From positions 62,001 to 126,000 of the forward strand of contig NZ_QPII01000001.1 of the NCBI RefSeq assembly GCF_003336675.1: a stretch of 64,000 nt of DNA. Direction: 5' to 3'. Positions 8,642-16,965 of the stretch are shown piece by piece (position 1 is the first letter of the stretch; every line of letters begins with the position of its first letter). Source of the DNA: Billgrantia montanilacus. GTDB lineage: Bacteria; Pseudomonadota; Gammaproteobacteria; Pseudomonadales; Halomonadaceae. Below the pieces are notes generated by a model. The model had not been told where the DNA came from and ran no database searches. It saw only the letters and a program-made list of their open reading frames with translations. The position numbers and the translations under genes were made by a program.

Positions 8642-8761
8642 TGTCTGTGTCCTTGTCCGCGGTCGCTAGCGTGGATATTCCCTGCATGGCGAATGCCGCT
8701 GCTTCTCTTGCCTGGTATTCAATCACAGTGCACGGTTGACGGCATACCCTGAAAAGCATTA

Positions 8762-8775
8762 TGAATTCAAAATTC
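8762..8775. promoter_or_regulatory. GAATTC-containing palindrome, candidate operator
   Basis: TGAATTCAAAATTC lies between the divergent GntR and GlcG-like genes. Related AT-rich GAATTC boxes precede the TRAP substrate-binding gene (TAAAGAATTC, 9426-9435) and the aminotransferase (inverted, GAATTCTTTA, 12577-12586). Confidence 0.42.
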
Positions 8776-8897
8776 CCTGAGGGCTTCCAGATATCACCAG
8801 GCGGTACCAGGCGAATGCCGAGTGAAACACCCGTACCGAAGCGACACCTCAACGAAGCGATCCCATTCCAGCAGTACAACGACAAGAGGAGCCTCCC

Positions 8898-9359
8898 ATG
8901 GCTGGCAAGGTCTTTCGCAGCAGCGTCCAGCTCACCCGCGAGCAGGGAAGAGCCATTATCGACGGCGCCTTCGCCCAGGCCCGACGCGTCGGCACAGAGC
9001 CGCTGACCGCCGTGGTGCTGGATGGCGGAGGTCATATGGTCGCCACCGAACGAGAGAATGGTTGCGCCCCGTTGCGCTTCCCAGTTGCCCAGGGCAAGGC
9101 CTTCGCCGCGCTTGGCATCGGTGTGGCCAGCGGGGTGGTGGGGGCGCGCAACGCCGAGCGTCCCGCCTTTCTCGCCAGCGTGTCCACCGCGTCGGGCGGA
9201 CACTTCATTCCGGTGGCGGGGGGCGTGCTGATCCTCAGCGCCGATGAGTGCGTCATCGGCGCGGTGGGCGTCAGTGGCGCCTCTTCAACCGAGGACGAGA
9301 GTGCTGCCATCGCGGGTATCGAGGCTGCGGGGCTGACCCATGGCCTCGAACCGCTATGA
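8898..9359 (+). CDS. GlcG/HbpS-family protein, second copy
   Basis: 153-aa paralogue of the glcG product at 2360, with the same order of elements: TREQGRAIIDGAFAQARRVG helix, VVLDGGGHMVATER, KAFAALGIGVASGV helix and GGVLILSADECVIGAVGVSG C-terminal hairpin. A GAGGAG site lies 6 bases before the start. It is the first gene of the TRAP-aminotransferase cluster. Family function is not established; roles in heme binding or hydroxyacid metabolism have been proposed. It differs enough from the first copy to be a separate lineage rather than a recent duplicate. Confidence 0.85.
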   Translation: MAGKVFRSSVQLTREQGRAIIDGAFAQARRVGTEPLTAVVLDGGGHMVATERENGCAPLRFPVAQGKAFAALGIGVASGVVGARNAERPAFLASVSTASGGHFIPVAGGVLILSADECVIGAVGVSGASSTEDESAAIAGIEAAGLTHGLEPL

Positions 9360-9425
9360 TTCGGCCGAGCTGACTTGACACCTCTTCTCGGATGGGACTA
9401 GCTTAGGTCGAAGACGCATTTAGAA

Positions 9426-9435
9426 TAAAGAATTC
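9426..9435. promoter_or_regulatory. TAAAGAATTC box before the TRAP operon
   Basis: TAAAGAATTC followed by AATTTTC, about 70 bp before the TRAP binding-protein start. The reverse complement GAATTCTTTA recurs before the aminotransferase gene at 12577. Confidence 0.35.
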
Positions 9436-9503
9436 AATTTTCATCTGCGTCTATCAAGCCAGCCCACAAAAGCGTCAATACTAGAACAATGAGGTAACAC
9501 GCC

Positions 9504-10484
9504 ATGCTATTCCAACGTGTCGCTGTCACCACGCTAGCCATAGCGGTGGCGTCGGTATCGCTGCAGGCTCAGGCACGCGAGATCACCTTCGGCCATGTCG
9601 GAGGCCCCGACTCCCTGTTCTCCGACTCCGCAAATCACTTCGCCGAGCTTGTCAACGAGCGCCTGCCGGAGCCCTATGAGGTAGTGGTCTTCGGCTCCAG
9701 CCAGCTGGGTACCGATTCGGAGCTGCTGCAGCGCATGCGGCTCGGTACCGTCGATCTGGCGCTACCCTCTACCATCATGTCCTCGGTAGAGGACGAGTTC
9801 GGCCTCTTCGAACTGCCCTACCTGATCCAGGATCGCGAGCACATGAAGCGGGTCGAGGAGGAGATCGTCTGGCCCCAGTTGGTGCCGCTAGCCGAACAGA
9901 ACGGCTACCGCATCCTGGCCGTGTGGGAGAACGGCTTCCGCCATATCACCAACAACCGGCGTGCGATCAACACACCCGAGGACCTGAGCGGCATCAAGCT
10001 GCGGGTGCCTCAGGGTGTCTGGCGCGTGCGGATGTTCGAGGAATACGGCGCCGAACCCTCGCCGATGTCGCTCTCCGAGGTGTTCATGGCCCTGCAGACT
10101 GGTGTCATGGACGGCCAGGAGAACCCGCTGGCGCAGATCGCCGGCCAGCGCTTCCAGGAAGTGCAGGACTACCTGTCCCTTACCGGCCACGTCTATACGC
10201 CGGCCTACCTCACCGCCGGTCGTCGCTTCAACAACCTGCCCGATGAGATCCAGGAGATCATCATCGAGGCGGCCAAGGAGACCCAGGCCTTCGTCTATGA
10301 GCATGCTGCCCAGCTCGACGAGGATCTGATCGACGTGATCCGTCAGGCGAATACCGAGGTCAACGAGGTCGATACCTCGCTCTTCATCGAGGCTTCCGGG
10401 CCCATCTACGAGGCCTTCGCCAATGAGGTGCCCGGCTCTCAGGAGCTGATCGACAGGGTGCTGGAGCTCGGTAACGACTCCTGA
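9504..10484 (+). CDS. TRAP transporter substrate-binding protein (DctP family), first system
   Basis: 326-aa periplasmic receptor. A signal peptide of about 25 residues ends QAQA. The DctP core includes LGTDSELLQRMRLGTVDLAL, the conserved WENGFRHITNNRRAINTPED segment, LRVPQGVWRVRMFEEYGAEP and MALQTGVMDGQENPLAQI; the Arg of KLRVP is the usual carboxylate-binding residue. The family imports organic acids at the expense of the sodium gradient. Substrate is unknown; neighbours suggest a 2-hydroxy-, keto- or amino acid. A hairpin follows the stop. Confidence 0.93.
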   Translation: MLFQRVAVTTLAIAVASVSLQAQAREITFGHVGGPDSLFSDSANHFAELVNERLPEPYEVVVFGSSQLGTDSELLQRMRLGTVDLALPSTIMSSVEDEFGLFELPYLIQDREHMKRVEEEIVWPQLVPLAEQNGYRILAVWENGFRHITNNRRAINTPEDLSGIKLRVPQGVWRVRMFEEYGAEPSPMSLSEVFMALQTGVMDGQENPLAQIAGQRFQEVQDYLSLTGHVYTPAYLTAGRRFNNLPDEIQEIIIEAAKETQAFVYEHAAQLDEDLIDVIRQANTEVNEVDTSLFIEASGPIYEAFANEVPGSQELIDRVLELGNDS

Positions 10485-10512
10485 CCCGCCTTGCGAAACC
10501 CGCAGGGCCTCC

Positions 10513-10538
10513 ACCCCCACGCCCGACGGCGTGGGGGT
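10513..10538 (+). terminator. Hairpin between TRAP receptor and permease genes
   Basis: ACCCCCACGCC-CGAC-GGCGTGGGGGT forms an 11-bp perfect stem in the 86-bp gap between the binding-protein and small-permease genes. It has little T-tract, so it may stabilise the upstream mRNA or attenuate read-through, giving more receptor than permease. Confidence 0.6.
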
Positions 10539-10570
10539 TCCTGTCAACTTTCCTGAACGAGTCGAGACCC

Positions 10571-11158
10571 ATGGGTACCGTGAATAACATTTCCCGCATC
10601 CTGGAGCGTCTTCTCGAGATCATCACGGTGTTGCTGATGGTTTCGCTGACGCTGGTGGTGCTCTATGCGGTGGTGACCCGCTATGCCTGGCGCACCCCCT
10701 CCTGGTATGACGAGGTGGCCGCGATCATGCTGGTGTGGTTGACCTACTATGCCGGGGCGCTGGCAGCGCTCAAGCGTGGCCATATCGGTGTCGATGGCGT
10801 ATTGGCCGCCATGCCGGTGCATATCCGCATGCCGATTGCCTATCTCTCCGAGGCACTGTTCATCGGCTTCTTCCTGGTGCTTGGGTGGGCCGGCCTGGTG
10901 GTCCTCGATGTCATGCAGGGCATGGCGCTGATCACCCTGCGCTGGGTGCCGCTCACCTTCACCCAGTCGGTCATACCCATCGGGGCGGCGCTGTTCATCA
11001 TCGCTCAACTGCTCAGCATGCCGGCTCACCTGGCCAGGGTGCGCTCGGGCCTCACCCAGGAAGAGGAGGAGATCAGCCACGCCATCGCCGAGGCCGAGCG
11101 TGACAATGCGCGGGCCGGCTTCACCGCGGATGCATTGACCAAGAGGGATCGGCCATGA
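10571..11158 (+). CDS. TRAP transporter small permease (DctQ family), first system
   Basis: 195-aa membrane protein with four predicted transmembrane segments (for example LLEIITVLLMVSLTLVVLYA, AAIMLVWLTYYAGALAAL, ALFIGFFLVLGWAGLVVL and VIPIGAALFIIAQLL), then a charged C-terminal tail. The pattern WYDEVAAIMLVWLTYYAGAL-AL-RGHIGVD is diagnostic of DctQ. It pairs with the large permease, whose start overlaps its stop by 4 bp (ATGA), indicating translational coupling. Confidence 0.93.
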   Translation: MGTVNNISRILERLLEIITVLLMVSLTLVVLYAVVTRYAWRTPSWYDEVAAIMLVWLTYYAGALAALKRGHIGVDGVLAAMPVHIRMPIAYLSEALFIGFFLVLGWAGLVVLDVMQGMALITLRWVPLTFTQSVIPIGAALFIIAQLLSMPAHLARVRSGLTQEEEEISHAIAEAERDNARAGFTADALTKRDRP

Positions 11159-12438
11159 CACTTCCCTTCATGATAATTGGCCTGCTGGGGCTGATCCTGA
11201 TGGGCCTGCCTATCGCGGTGGCCCTGGCGATCGTGGCGACGGTGGCCATCGTGGCCTACCAGGGCCTGGAGATGCTGCCCAATATCGGGCTGACGATGTT
11301 CGAGGGGGCGAGCAGCTTCCCGCTGCTGGCCATCCCGATGTTCGTGCTGGCCGGGGCGATCATGAACACCGGTGGCATCTCCAAGCGGCTGATCGCCTTT
11401 GCCTCGGCGCTGTTCGGCTTCATCCGGGGCGGATTGGCGATGATCAACATTGGTGTCTCGCTGTTCTTTGCCGAGATCTCCGGGTCCGCGGTGGCCGACG
11501 TGGCCGCCACCGGTTCGGTGCTGATCCCGGCCATGAAGAAGCGTGGCTATCCCAGTGCTTTCGCCGCGGCCGTCACCTCCTCCTCCGCGTCCCTGGCGAT
11601 CATCATTCCCCCTTCCATCCCGATGATCCTGTATGGCGTCATGTCCGGCGCCTCCATCGTCCAGCTGTTCGTGGCCGGCATCGTGCCCGGTCTGCTGGGG
11701 GCTGGTGGCCTGATGGCGCTGAGCTACTACTACGCCCGCAAGTACGACTGGCCGGTGGAAGAGGTGTTCCAGTTCAAGCGCGTCAAGCAGACCGCCAAGG
11801 AAGCCAGCTGGGCCCTGACACTGCCGATCATCATCCTCGGCTCCATCTTCGGTGGCTTCGTGACCGCTACTGAAGGGGCGGGGCTCGCCGTAGCGGCGGC
11901 GATCTTCATCAGCGCCGTGATCTACCGTGAGCTGGACATGCGCACCCTCTACAAGGCGATCATCGACGGCGGCCAGCAGACCGCCGTGGTGATGCTGCTG
12001 GTGGCGGCCTCTGCCCTGATCGGGGTGTTCCTGACCGAGATGCGCATGCCCCAGCAGCTGGCCCAGGCGGTGCTCAGCCTGACGGATAACAAGTACGCCA
12101 TCCTGATGATGCTGAACGTCTTCTTCCTGCTGATCGGCCTCTTCCTGCACTCGGCGGCGGCAATCATCCTGGTGGTGCCCATCGTCATGCCGCTGGTCGG
12201 CGCGGCCGGGATCGATCCGGTCCACTTCGGCCTGGTGGTCTGTCTCAACCTGGCCATCGGTCAGCAGACCCCGCCGGTGGCGAGCGTGCTGATCACGGCC
12301 TGCTCCATCGCCAGGACGGATGTCTGGTCGGTGACCCGTTCGAACCTCGGCTTCATCACCGTGCTGCTCTTCATCCTGTTGCTGGTGACCTACATCCCCG
12401 CCATTCCGATGGCACTGGTGGAGTTCTTCTACCGCTAG
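11155..12438 (+). CDS. TRAP transporter large permease (DctM family), first system
   Basis: 427-aa multi-span channel subunit. DctM hallmarks: FPLLAIPMFVLAGAIMNTGG, FFAEISGSAVADVAATGSVL, TSSSASLAIIIPPSIPMILY and AIGQQTPPVASVLI. Length is the family norm. It is the last gene of the transporter; a long imperfect hairpin lies after it at 12444-12500. Confidence 0.95.
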   Translation: MTLPFMIIGLLGLILMGLPIAVALAIVATVAIVAYQGLEMLPNIGLTMFEGASSFPLLAIPMFVLAGAIMNTGGISKRLIAFASALFGFIRGGLAMINIGVSLFFAEISGSAVADVAATGSVLIPAMKKRGYPSAFAAAVTSSSASLAIIIPPSIPMILYGVMSGASIVQLFVAGIVPGLLGAGGLMALSYYYARKYDWPVEEVFQFKRVKQTAKEASWALTLPIIILGSIFGGFVTATEGAGLAVAAAIFISAVIYRELDMRTLYKAIIDGGQQTAVVMLLVAASALIGVFLTEMRMPQQLAQAVLSLTDNKYAILMMLNVFFLLIGLFLHSAAAIILVVPIVMPLVGAAGIDPVHFGLVVCLNLAIGQQTPPVASVLITACSIARTDVWSVTRSNLGFITVLLFILLLVTYIPAIPMALVEFFYR

Positions 12439-12443
12439 GGATG

Positions 12444-12500
12444 AGCCCCTGCCGGCAGGCTGAAGGCCTTGCGCCACTGTCTGCCTGTCGGCGAGGGGCT
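12444..12500 (+). terminator. Imperfect hairpin after the first TRAP operon
   Basis: AGCCCCTGCCGGCAGGC pairs with GCCTGTCGGCGAGGGGCT over about 16 positions with one bulge. There is no clear T-tract, so transcription may continue into the aminotransferase. Confidence 0.45.
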
Positions 12501-12576
12501 GCCGGGTCCGTTCGATTCGTCGCTCGTGGCCTGCGGGCAGGAGAGCGGCGAGCAGTGATATGTCAGGCGGCTGACG

Positions 12577-12586
12577 GAATTCTTTA
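12577..12586. promoter_or_regulatory. GAATTCTTTA box before the aminotransferase
   Basis: Exact reverse complement of the TAAAGAATTC box before the TRAP receptor gene, 36 bp before the aminotransferase start. Confidence 0.33.
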
Positions 12587-12622
12587 TCAAAAATACAAGA
12601 GTCTTGCTTTGGAGACGTTGCC

Positions 12623-13828
12623 ATGTTGAATCTGGACTACCACCCTTCGGGTCGCCACTTTCTGCAGATCCCCGGACCCTCGCCGGTGCCGGATCGCATC
12701 CTGCGCGCCATGAGCCTGCCGACCATCGACCATCGTGGCCCCGAGTTCGGTGCCCTGGGGCGTGAGCTGCTCGACAAGATCAAGCAGGTATTCAAGACCG
12801 GGAACCCCGTCGTCATCTACCCGGCTTCGGGTACCGGCGCCTGGGAGGCGGCACTGGTCAATGTCCTGTCACCGGGCGACCGCGTGCTGATGTTCGAGAC
12901 CGGCCACTTCGCCACCCTGTGGCAGAAGATGGCGCTGCGCCTGGGCCTGGAGCCCGAGTTTCTCGGCTTGCCGGGAGCGGAGGGCTGGCGGCAGGGGGTG
13001 CAGGCGGACATGATCGAGGCGCGCCTGAGGGAAGATGGCGGCCATGAGATCAAGGCGGTCTGCGTGGTGCACAACGAGACCTCCACCGGGGTGACCAGCG
13101 ACATCGCGGCGGTGCGGCGTGCCATCGATGCCGTGGGCCACCCGGCACTGCTGCTGGTCGACACCATCTCCGGCCTGGCCAGCGCCGATTATCGCCATGA
13201 TGAGTGGGGCGTGGACGTGACGATCTCCGGCTCCCAGAAGGGCCTCATGCTGCCGCCGGGCATCAGCTTCAATGCCGTATCCGACAAGGCCATCGCTGCC
13301 AGTCGCGAGGCGCAGCTGCCCAAGAGCTTCTGGGCCTGGGACGAGATCATCGAGGCCAACCAGAACGGCTACTGGCCCTATACGCCGAGTACCAACCTGC
13401 TCTATGGCCTCAACGAGTCGCTGGACATGCTGCTCGAGGAGGGGCTCGACCATGTGCTTGCGCGGCACCAGCGCTGGGCGGCCGGGGTACGTGCGGCGGT
13501 GGCGGCGTGGGGCCTGGAGATCCAGTGCCAGGACGCGACGCTCTACTCCCCGGTACTGACCGGCGTGATGATGCCGGATGGTGTCGATGCCGATGCCGTG
13601 CGCCAGCTGATCTACGAGCGCTTTGACCTGTCGCTCGGCATGGGCCTGGGCAAGGTCAAGGGCCGGATGTTCCGCATTGGCCATCTGGGCGACTGCAACG
13701 ACCTGACGCTGATTGCCACCCTGGGCGGCTGTGAAGCCGGCATGAAACTCAGCGGCGTGCCGCTCAAGGATAGTGGCGTGGTGGCGGCGCTGGACTACTT
13801 TGCCCGGCATCCGCTCGACGCCAGGTGA
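12623..13828 (+). CDS. Class-V aminotransferase (serine/alanine/aspartate-glyoxylate type)
   Basis: 401-aa PLP enzyme of fold type I, alanine/serine-glyoxylate aminotransferase family. Visible features: FLQIPGPSPVPDRILRAM, the cofactor-binding YPASGTGAWEAALVNVLSPG, VCVVHNETSTGV, the conserved Asp of LLLVDTISGLAS, and the Schiff-base Lys in SGSQKGLMLPPG. Such enzymes aminate glyoxylate to glycine, using serine, alanine or, in BhcA-like members, aspartate. It lies between a TRAP transporter and a D-2-hydroxyacid dehydrogenase, 30 bp before the latter. The amino donor cannot be read from the sequence. Confidence 0.88.
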   Translation: MLNLDYHPSGRHFLQIPGPSPVPDRILRAMSLPTIDHRGPEFGALGRELLDKIKQVFKTGNPVVIYPASGTGAWEAALVNVLSPGDRVLMFETGHFATLWQKMALRLGLEPEFLGLPGAEGWRQGVQADMIEARLREDGGHEIKAVCVVHNETSTGVTSDIAAVRRAIDAVGHPALLLVDTISGLASADYRHDEWGVDVTISGSQKGLMLPPGISFNAVSDKAIAASREAQLPKSFWAWDEIIEANQNGYWPYTPSTNLLYGLNESLDMLLEEGLDHVLARHQRWAAGVRAAVAAWGLEIQCQDATLYSPVLTGVMMPDGVDADAVRQLIYERFDLSLGMGLGKVKGRMFRIGHLGDCNDLTLIATLGGCEAGMKLSGVPLKDSGVVAALDYFARHPLDAR

Positions 13829-13858
13829 GCCCATCCTGACATGGCTGAGGAAGGCAGC

Positions 13859-16855
13859 ATGACGTCTATGACGGGAAAGACCCCTTCCCCGGATGCGCGG
13901 ATCAAGCCAGTGACCGAGCTGGCGGCCCGCCTTTCCCGGGAGATGGAAGGCGAGGTACTGTTCGACCATGCATCGCGTGGTCGCTACTCGACAGACGCCT
14001 CGATCTACCAGGTGATGCCGCTGGGGGTGGTGATACCACGCCACCAGGAGGACCTGGCGCTGGCCTTGGCCATCGCCCGGGACGCCGGCGCCCCGGTGCT
14101 GCCACGGGGTGCCGGCACCAGCCAGTGCGGCCAAACGGTGGGCGAGGCGCTGGTGATCGACACCACCCGCTGGCTCGACCAGGTGGTCGAGTTCGACGCC
14201 GAGGCGCGCACGGTGGTGGTGGAGCCCGGTATCGTGCTCGATCATCTCAACGCCTGGCTCAAGCCCCATGGGCTCTGGTTTCCGGTGGATGTCTCCACTA
14301 GCGCCCAGTGCACCGTGGGTGGCATGACCGGAAACAACTCCTGCGGCTCGCGTTCGATCCGCTACGGCAATATGGTCCACAACGTGCTCGGCGTGGACGC
14401 CCTGCTGGCCGACGGTGGCGAGGCGAGCTTCGGTTTCGTCGAGGAGCTGGCCGAGGGTACCCGGGCGCGCCTGATCGCCGACAAGGTGCGGGCCATCGCC
14501 GAGCGGGTCGGCCCCGAGATACGCGATCACTTTCCCAAGGTGCTGCGCCGCGTCGGCGGCTACAACCTGGACCTGTTCGACTGCCAGAATCCCAAGCCCT
14601 ACGACCCGGCGGGCCGGATCAATCTGGCCCACCTGCTGATCGGGTCGGAAGGTACCCTGGCGGTCAGTCGCCGCATCACGCTGCGGCTCTCGCCATTGCC
14701 CGAGCACAAGGTGCTCGGGGTGGTGAACTTCCCCACCTTCTACCAGGCCATGGACTTCACCCAGCATATCGTCAAGCTCGACCCCACCGCGGTGGAACTG
14801 GTCGACCGCACCATGATCGACCTGTCCCTGGAGAATCCGGCATTTCGCCCGGTGATCGAGAAGGCCCTGATCGGCAAGCCCGAGGCCGTGCTGCTGGTGG
14901 AGTTCGCCGGCGAGGATCGCGAGACACAGCTGGCGTCGCTGCACGCGCTCAACGAGCTGATGGGGGACCTGGGGCTGCCCGGCAGCGTGGTCGACATGCC
15001 TGAGCCCGCCGAGCAGAAGGCGCTGTGGAACGTGCGCAAGGCGGGGCTCAACATCATGATGAGCATGAAGGGCGACGGCAAGCCGGTCTCCTTCATCGAG
15101 GACTGCGCGGTGCCCCTGGAGCACCTCGCCGAGTACACCGACAAGCTCACCGAGGTCTTTCACCGCCATGGCACGGAGGGCACCTGGTACGCCCATGCCA
15201 GCGTCGGCACCCTGCACGTGCGCCCGATCCTCGACATGCGTCGCGACGGCGCCGGCAAGATGCGCGAGATCGCCGAGCAGGCGTCGGCACTGGTGCGCGA
15301 GTACAAGGGTGCCTACTCGGGCGAACACGGCGACGGTCTCTGCCGTGGCGAGTGGGTGGCCTGGCAGTTCGGGCCCACGATCAACGACGCCTTCCGCGAG
15401 GTCAAGCGGCTCTTCGATCCGGACAACCGCTTCAACCCGGGCAAGATCGTCGACACCCCGAAGATGGACGACGACCGCTACTTTCGCTTCCCCAGGGATT
15501 ATCGGGCGATTCCGGTGACGCCGGTGTTCGACTGGTCGGCGTGGAACGTCAGGCGCGACCCGCTGACCGGCGAGCAGAGCGAAGCCGGCAGCGCCGGCGA
15601 CCCCACCCATGGCCTGGCCATGGCGGTGGAGATGTGCAACAACAACGGCCACTGCCGCAAGTTCGATGCCGGCACCATGTGCCCGAGCTACCGCATCACC
15701 CGTGACGAGAAACACCTGACCCGGGGGCGTGCCAATACCCTGCGGCTGGTGCTCTCCGGTCAACTGGGCGAGGAGGGCCTGGCCAGCGATGACGTCAAGG
15801 AGGCGCTGGACCTCTGCGTTTCTTGTAAGGGCTGCCGGCGGGACTGCCCCACCGGGGTCGACATGGCCAAGTTCAAGATCGAGGCGCGTAGCGCCCGGGT
15901 CCGGGCCAAGGGACTGTCGCTGCGCGACCGCATGGTCGGCGAGATGCCGCGCTACGCGCCCTGGGCGAGCCGGTTCTCCGCCCTGGTCAACGGCATCGAG
16001 CGGATCCCCTTCATCGCCCGTGGGGTCAAGCGCGGGCTTGGGCTGGCCCCGGAGCGCGTGTTGCCGGCCTTTGCTGGCAACTTCCTGGCCGAAGCGCACA
16101 CGGCGCAGGAGACGGCGACCCGCGAGGTGCTGCTTTTCGTCGATACCTTCAACAACTATATGGAGGGAGACAACGCCAGGGCCGCCAAGCGCGTGCTGGA
16201 AGCCGCCGGCTACAAGGTACACCTCAACGTGAAGCAGGGTGAGCGACCCCTGTGCTGTGGGCGCACCTACCTCTCGTCCGGCCAGTTCGACAAGGCGAAA
16301 GCCGAGGCGCAGCGGACGCTGGAGGCGCTGATGCCCTATGTGAACAGTGGCATGGCCATTGTCGGCCTCGAGCCATCATGTCTGCTCAGCATGCGTGACG
16401 AGTTCCTGCAGTATGGGTTCGGCGAGGAGGCGAGGGCACTGGCAGAGGCGGCCTGTCTGTTCGAGGAGTTCCTGGTCAAGGCGCGTGAGGCCGGGGAACT
16501 GCCGCTGGAACTCAAGCCGCTGGCATACCGGCGCGTCATGCTTCACGGCCACTGTCATCAGAAGGCCTTCGATGCCGTGCGCCCCATCGAGCAGGTGCTG
16601 TCATGGATTCCCGAGCTCGAGGTCGAGACCATCGAGTCCTCCTGCTGCGGCATGGCCGGCAGTTTCGGATACGAGGTCGAGCACTATGACGCCTCGATGA
16701 AAATGGCCGAGCTGTCGCTGCTGCCGGCGATCCGGGAGGCCGGTGACGAGGCCGTCGTGGTGGCCGATGGCACCAGCTGTCGCCACCAGATCAAGGACGG
16801 CGCGGGGCGTGAGGCGATCCACGTGGCTCGGCTGCTGGAGCAGGCACTGGCCTGA
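13859..16855 (+). CDS. Fused FAD / 4Fe-4S D-2-hydroxyacid dehydrogenase (YdiJ/D-lactate dehydrogenase-like)
   Basis: 998-aa fusion of a GlcD-like flavoprotein and a GlcF-like iron-sulfur part. FAD motif PVLPRGAGTSQCGQTVGEAL and GGMTGNNSCGSRSIRYGN lie in the N-terminal half, and YSGEHGDGLCRGEW near residue 490. Cluster motifs are CNNNGHCRKFDAGTMCPSY (about 593) and CVSCKGCRRDCPTGVD (from about 653). HGHCHQKAFDAV and SSCCGMAGSFGYE (about 927) complete the C-terminal domain. It probably oxidises a D-2-hydroxyacid and feeds the quinone pool. The start at 13859 has GAGGAAGG at good spacing; an ATG at 13841 is the alternative. Substrate unknown. Confidence 0.9.
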   Translation: MTSMTGKTPSPDARIKPVTELAARLSREMEGEVLFDHASRGRYSTDASIYQVMPLGVVIPRHQEDLALALAIARDAGAPVLPRGAGTSQCGQTVGEALVIDTTRWLDQVVEFDAEARTVVVEPGIVLDHLNAWLKPHGLWFPVDVSTSAQCTVGGMTGNNSCGSRSIRYGNMVHNVLGVDALLADGGEASFGFVEELAEGTRARLIADKVRAIAERVGPEIRDHFPKVLRRVGGYNLDLFDCQNPKPYDPAGRINLAHLLIGSEGTLAVSRRITLRLSPLPEHKVLGVVNFPTFYQAMDFTQHIVKLDPTAVELVDRTMIDLSLENPAFRPVIEKALIGKPEAVLLVEFAGEDRETQLASLHALNELMGDLGLPGSVVDMPEPAEQKALWNVRKAGLNIMMSMKGDGKPVSFIEDCAVPLEHLAEYTDKLTEVFHRHGTEGTWYAHASVGTLHVRPILDMRRDGAGKMREIAEQASALVREYKGAYSGEHGDGLCRGEWVAWQFGPTINDAFREVKRLFDPDNRFNPGKIVDTPKMDDDRYFRFPRDYRAIPVTPVFDWSAWNVRRDPLTGEQSEAGSAGDPTHGLAMAVEMCNNNGHCRKFDAGTMCPSYRITRDEKHLTRGRANTLRLVLSGQLGEEGLASDDVKEALDLCVSCKGCRRDCPTGVDMAKFKIEARSARVRAKGLSLRDRMVGEMPRYAPWASRFSALVNGIERIPFIARGVKRGLGLAPERVLPAFAGNFLAEAHTAQETATREVLLFVDTFNNYMEGDNARAAKRVLEAAGYKVHLNVKQGERPLCCGRTYLSSGQFDKAKAEAQRTLEALMPYVNSGMAIVGLEPSCLLSMRDEFLQYGFGEEARALAEAACLFEEFLVKAREAGELPLELKPLAYRRVMLHGHCHQKAFDAVRPIEQVLSWIPELEVETIESSCCGMAGSFGYEVEHYDASMKMAELSLLPAIREAGDEAVVVADGTSCRHQIKDGAGREAIHVARLLEQALA

Positions 16856-16874
16856 AGCGAACCCGCCAGGCATC

Positions 16875-16912
16875 ATGACCATGGCCAGGCACTATGACCA
16901 TGGCCAGGCACC
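16875..16912 (+). repeat. 19-bp tandem duplication
   Basis: Two adjacent copies of ATGACCATGGCCAGGCACY (16875-16893 and 16894-16912) with a partial third copy (GCCAGGCATC) before them, in the gap after the dehydrogenase gene. Non-coding; probably slippage-derived. Confidence 0.85.
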
Positions 16913-16916
16913 ATGG

Positions 16917-16942
16917 AAAGGGGCGACAGGGGTCGCCCCTTT
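16917..16942 (+). terminator. Rho-independent terminator after the dehydrogenase
   Basis: AAAGGGGCGAC-AGGG-GTCGCCCCTTT is an 11-bp perfect stem with 4-base loop ending in T residues, 62 bp after the dehydrogenase stop and 24 bp before the threonine aldolase start. Confidence 0.8.
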
Positions 16943-16965
16943 CGTCGTGACGAGGACGGACGACA

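Noticed and set aside
12869-16222. 1117-codon open frame on the reverse strand
   Set aside because: It lies opposite the well-supported aminotransferase and dehydrogenase genes, has a His/Gln/Arg-rich composition typical of antisense frames in GC-rich DNA, and shows no domain.
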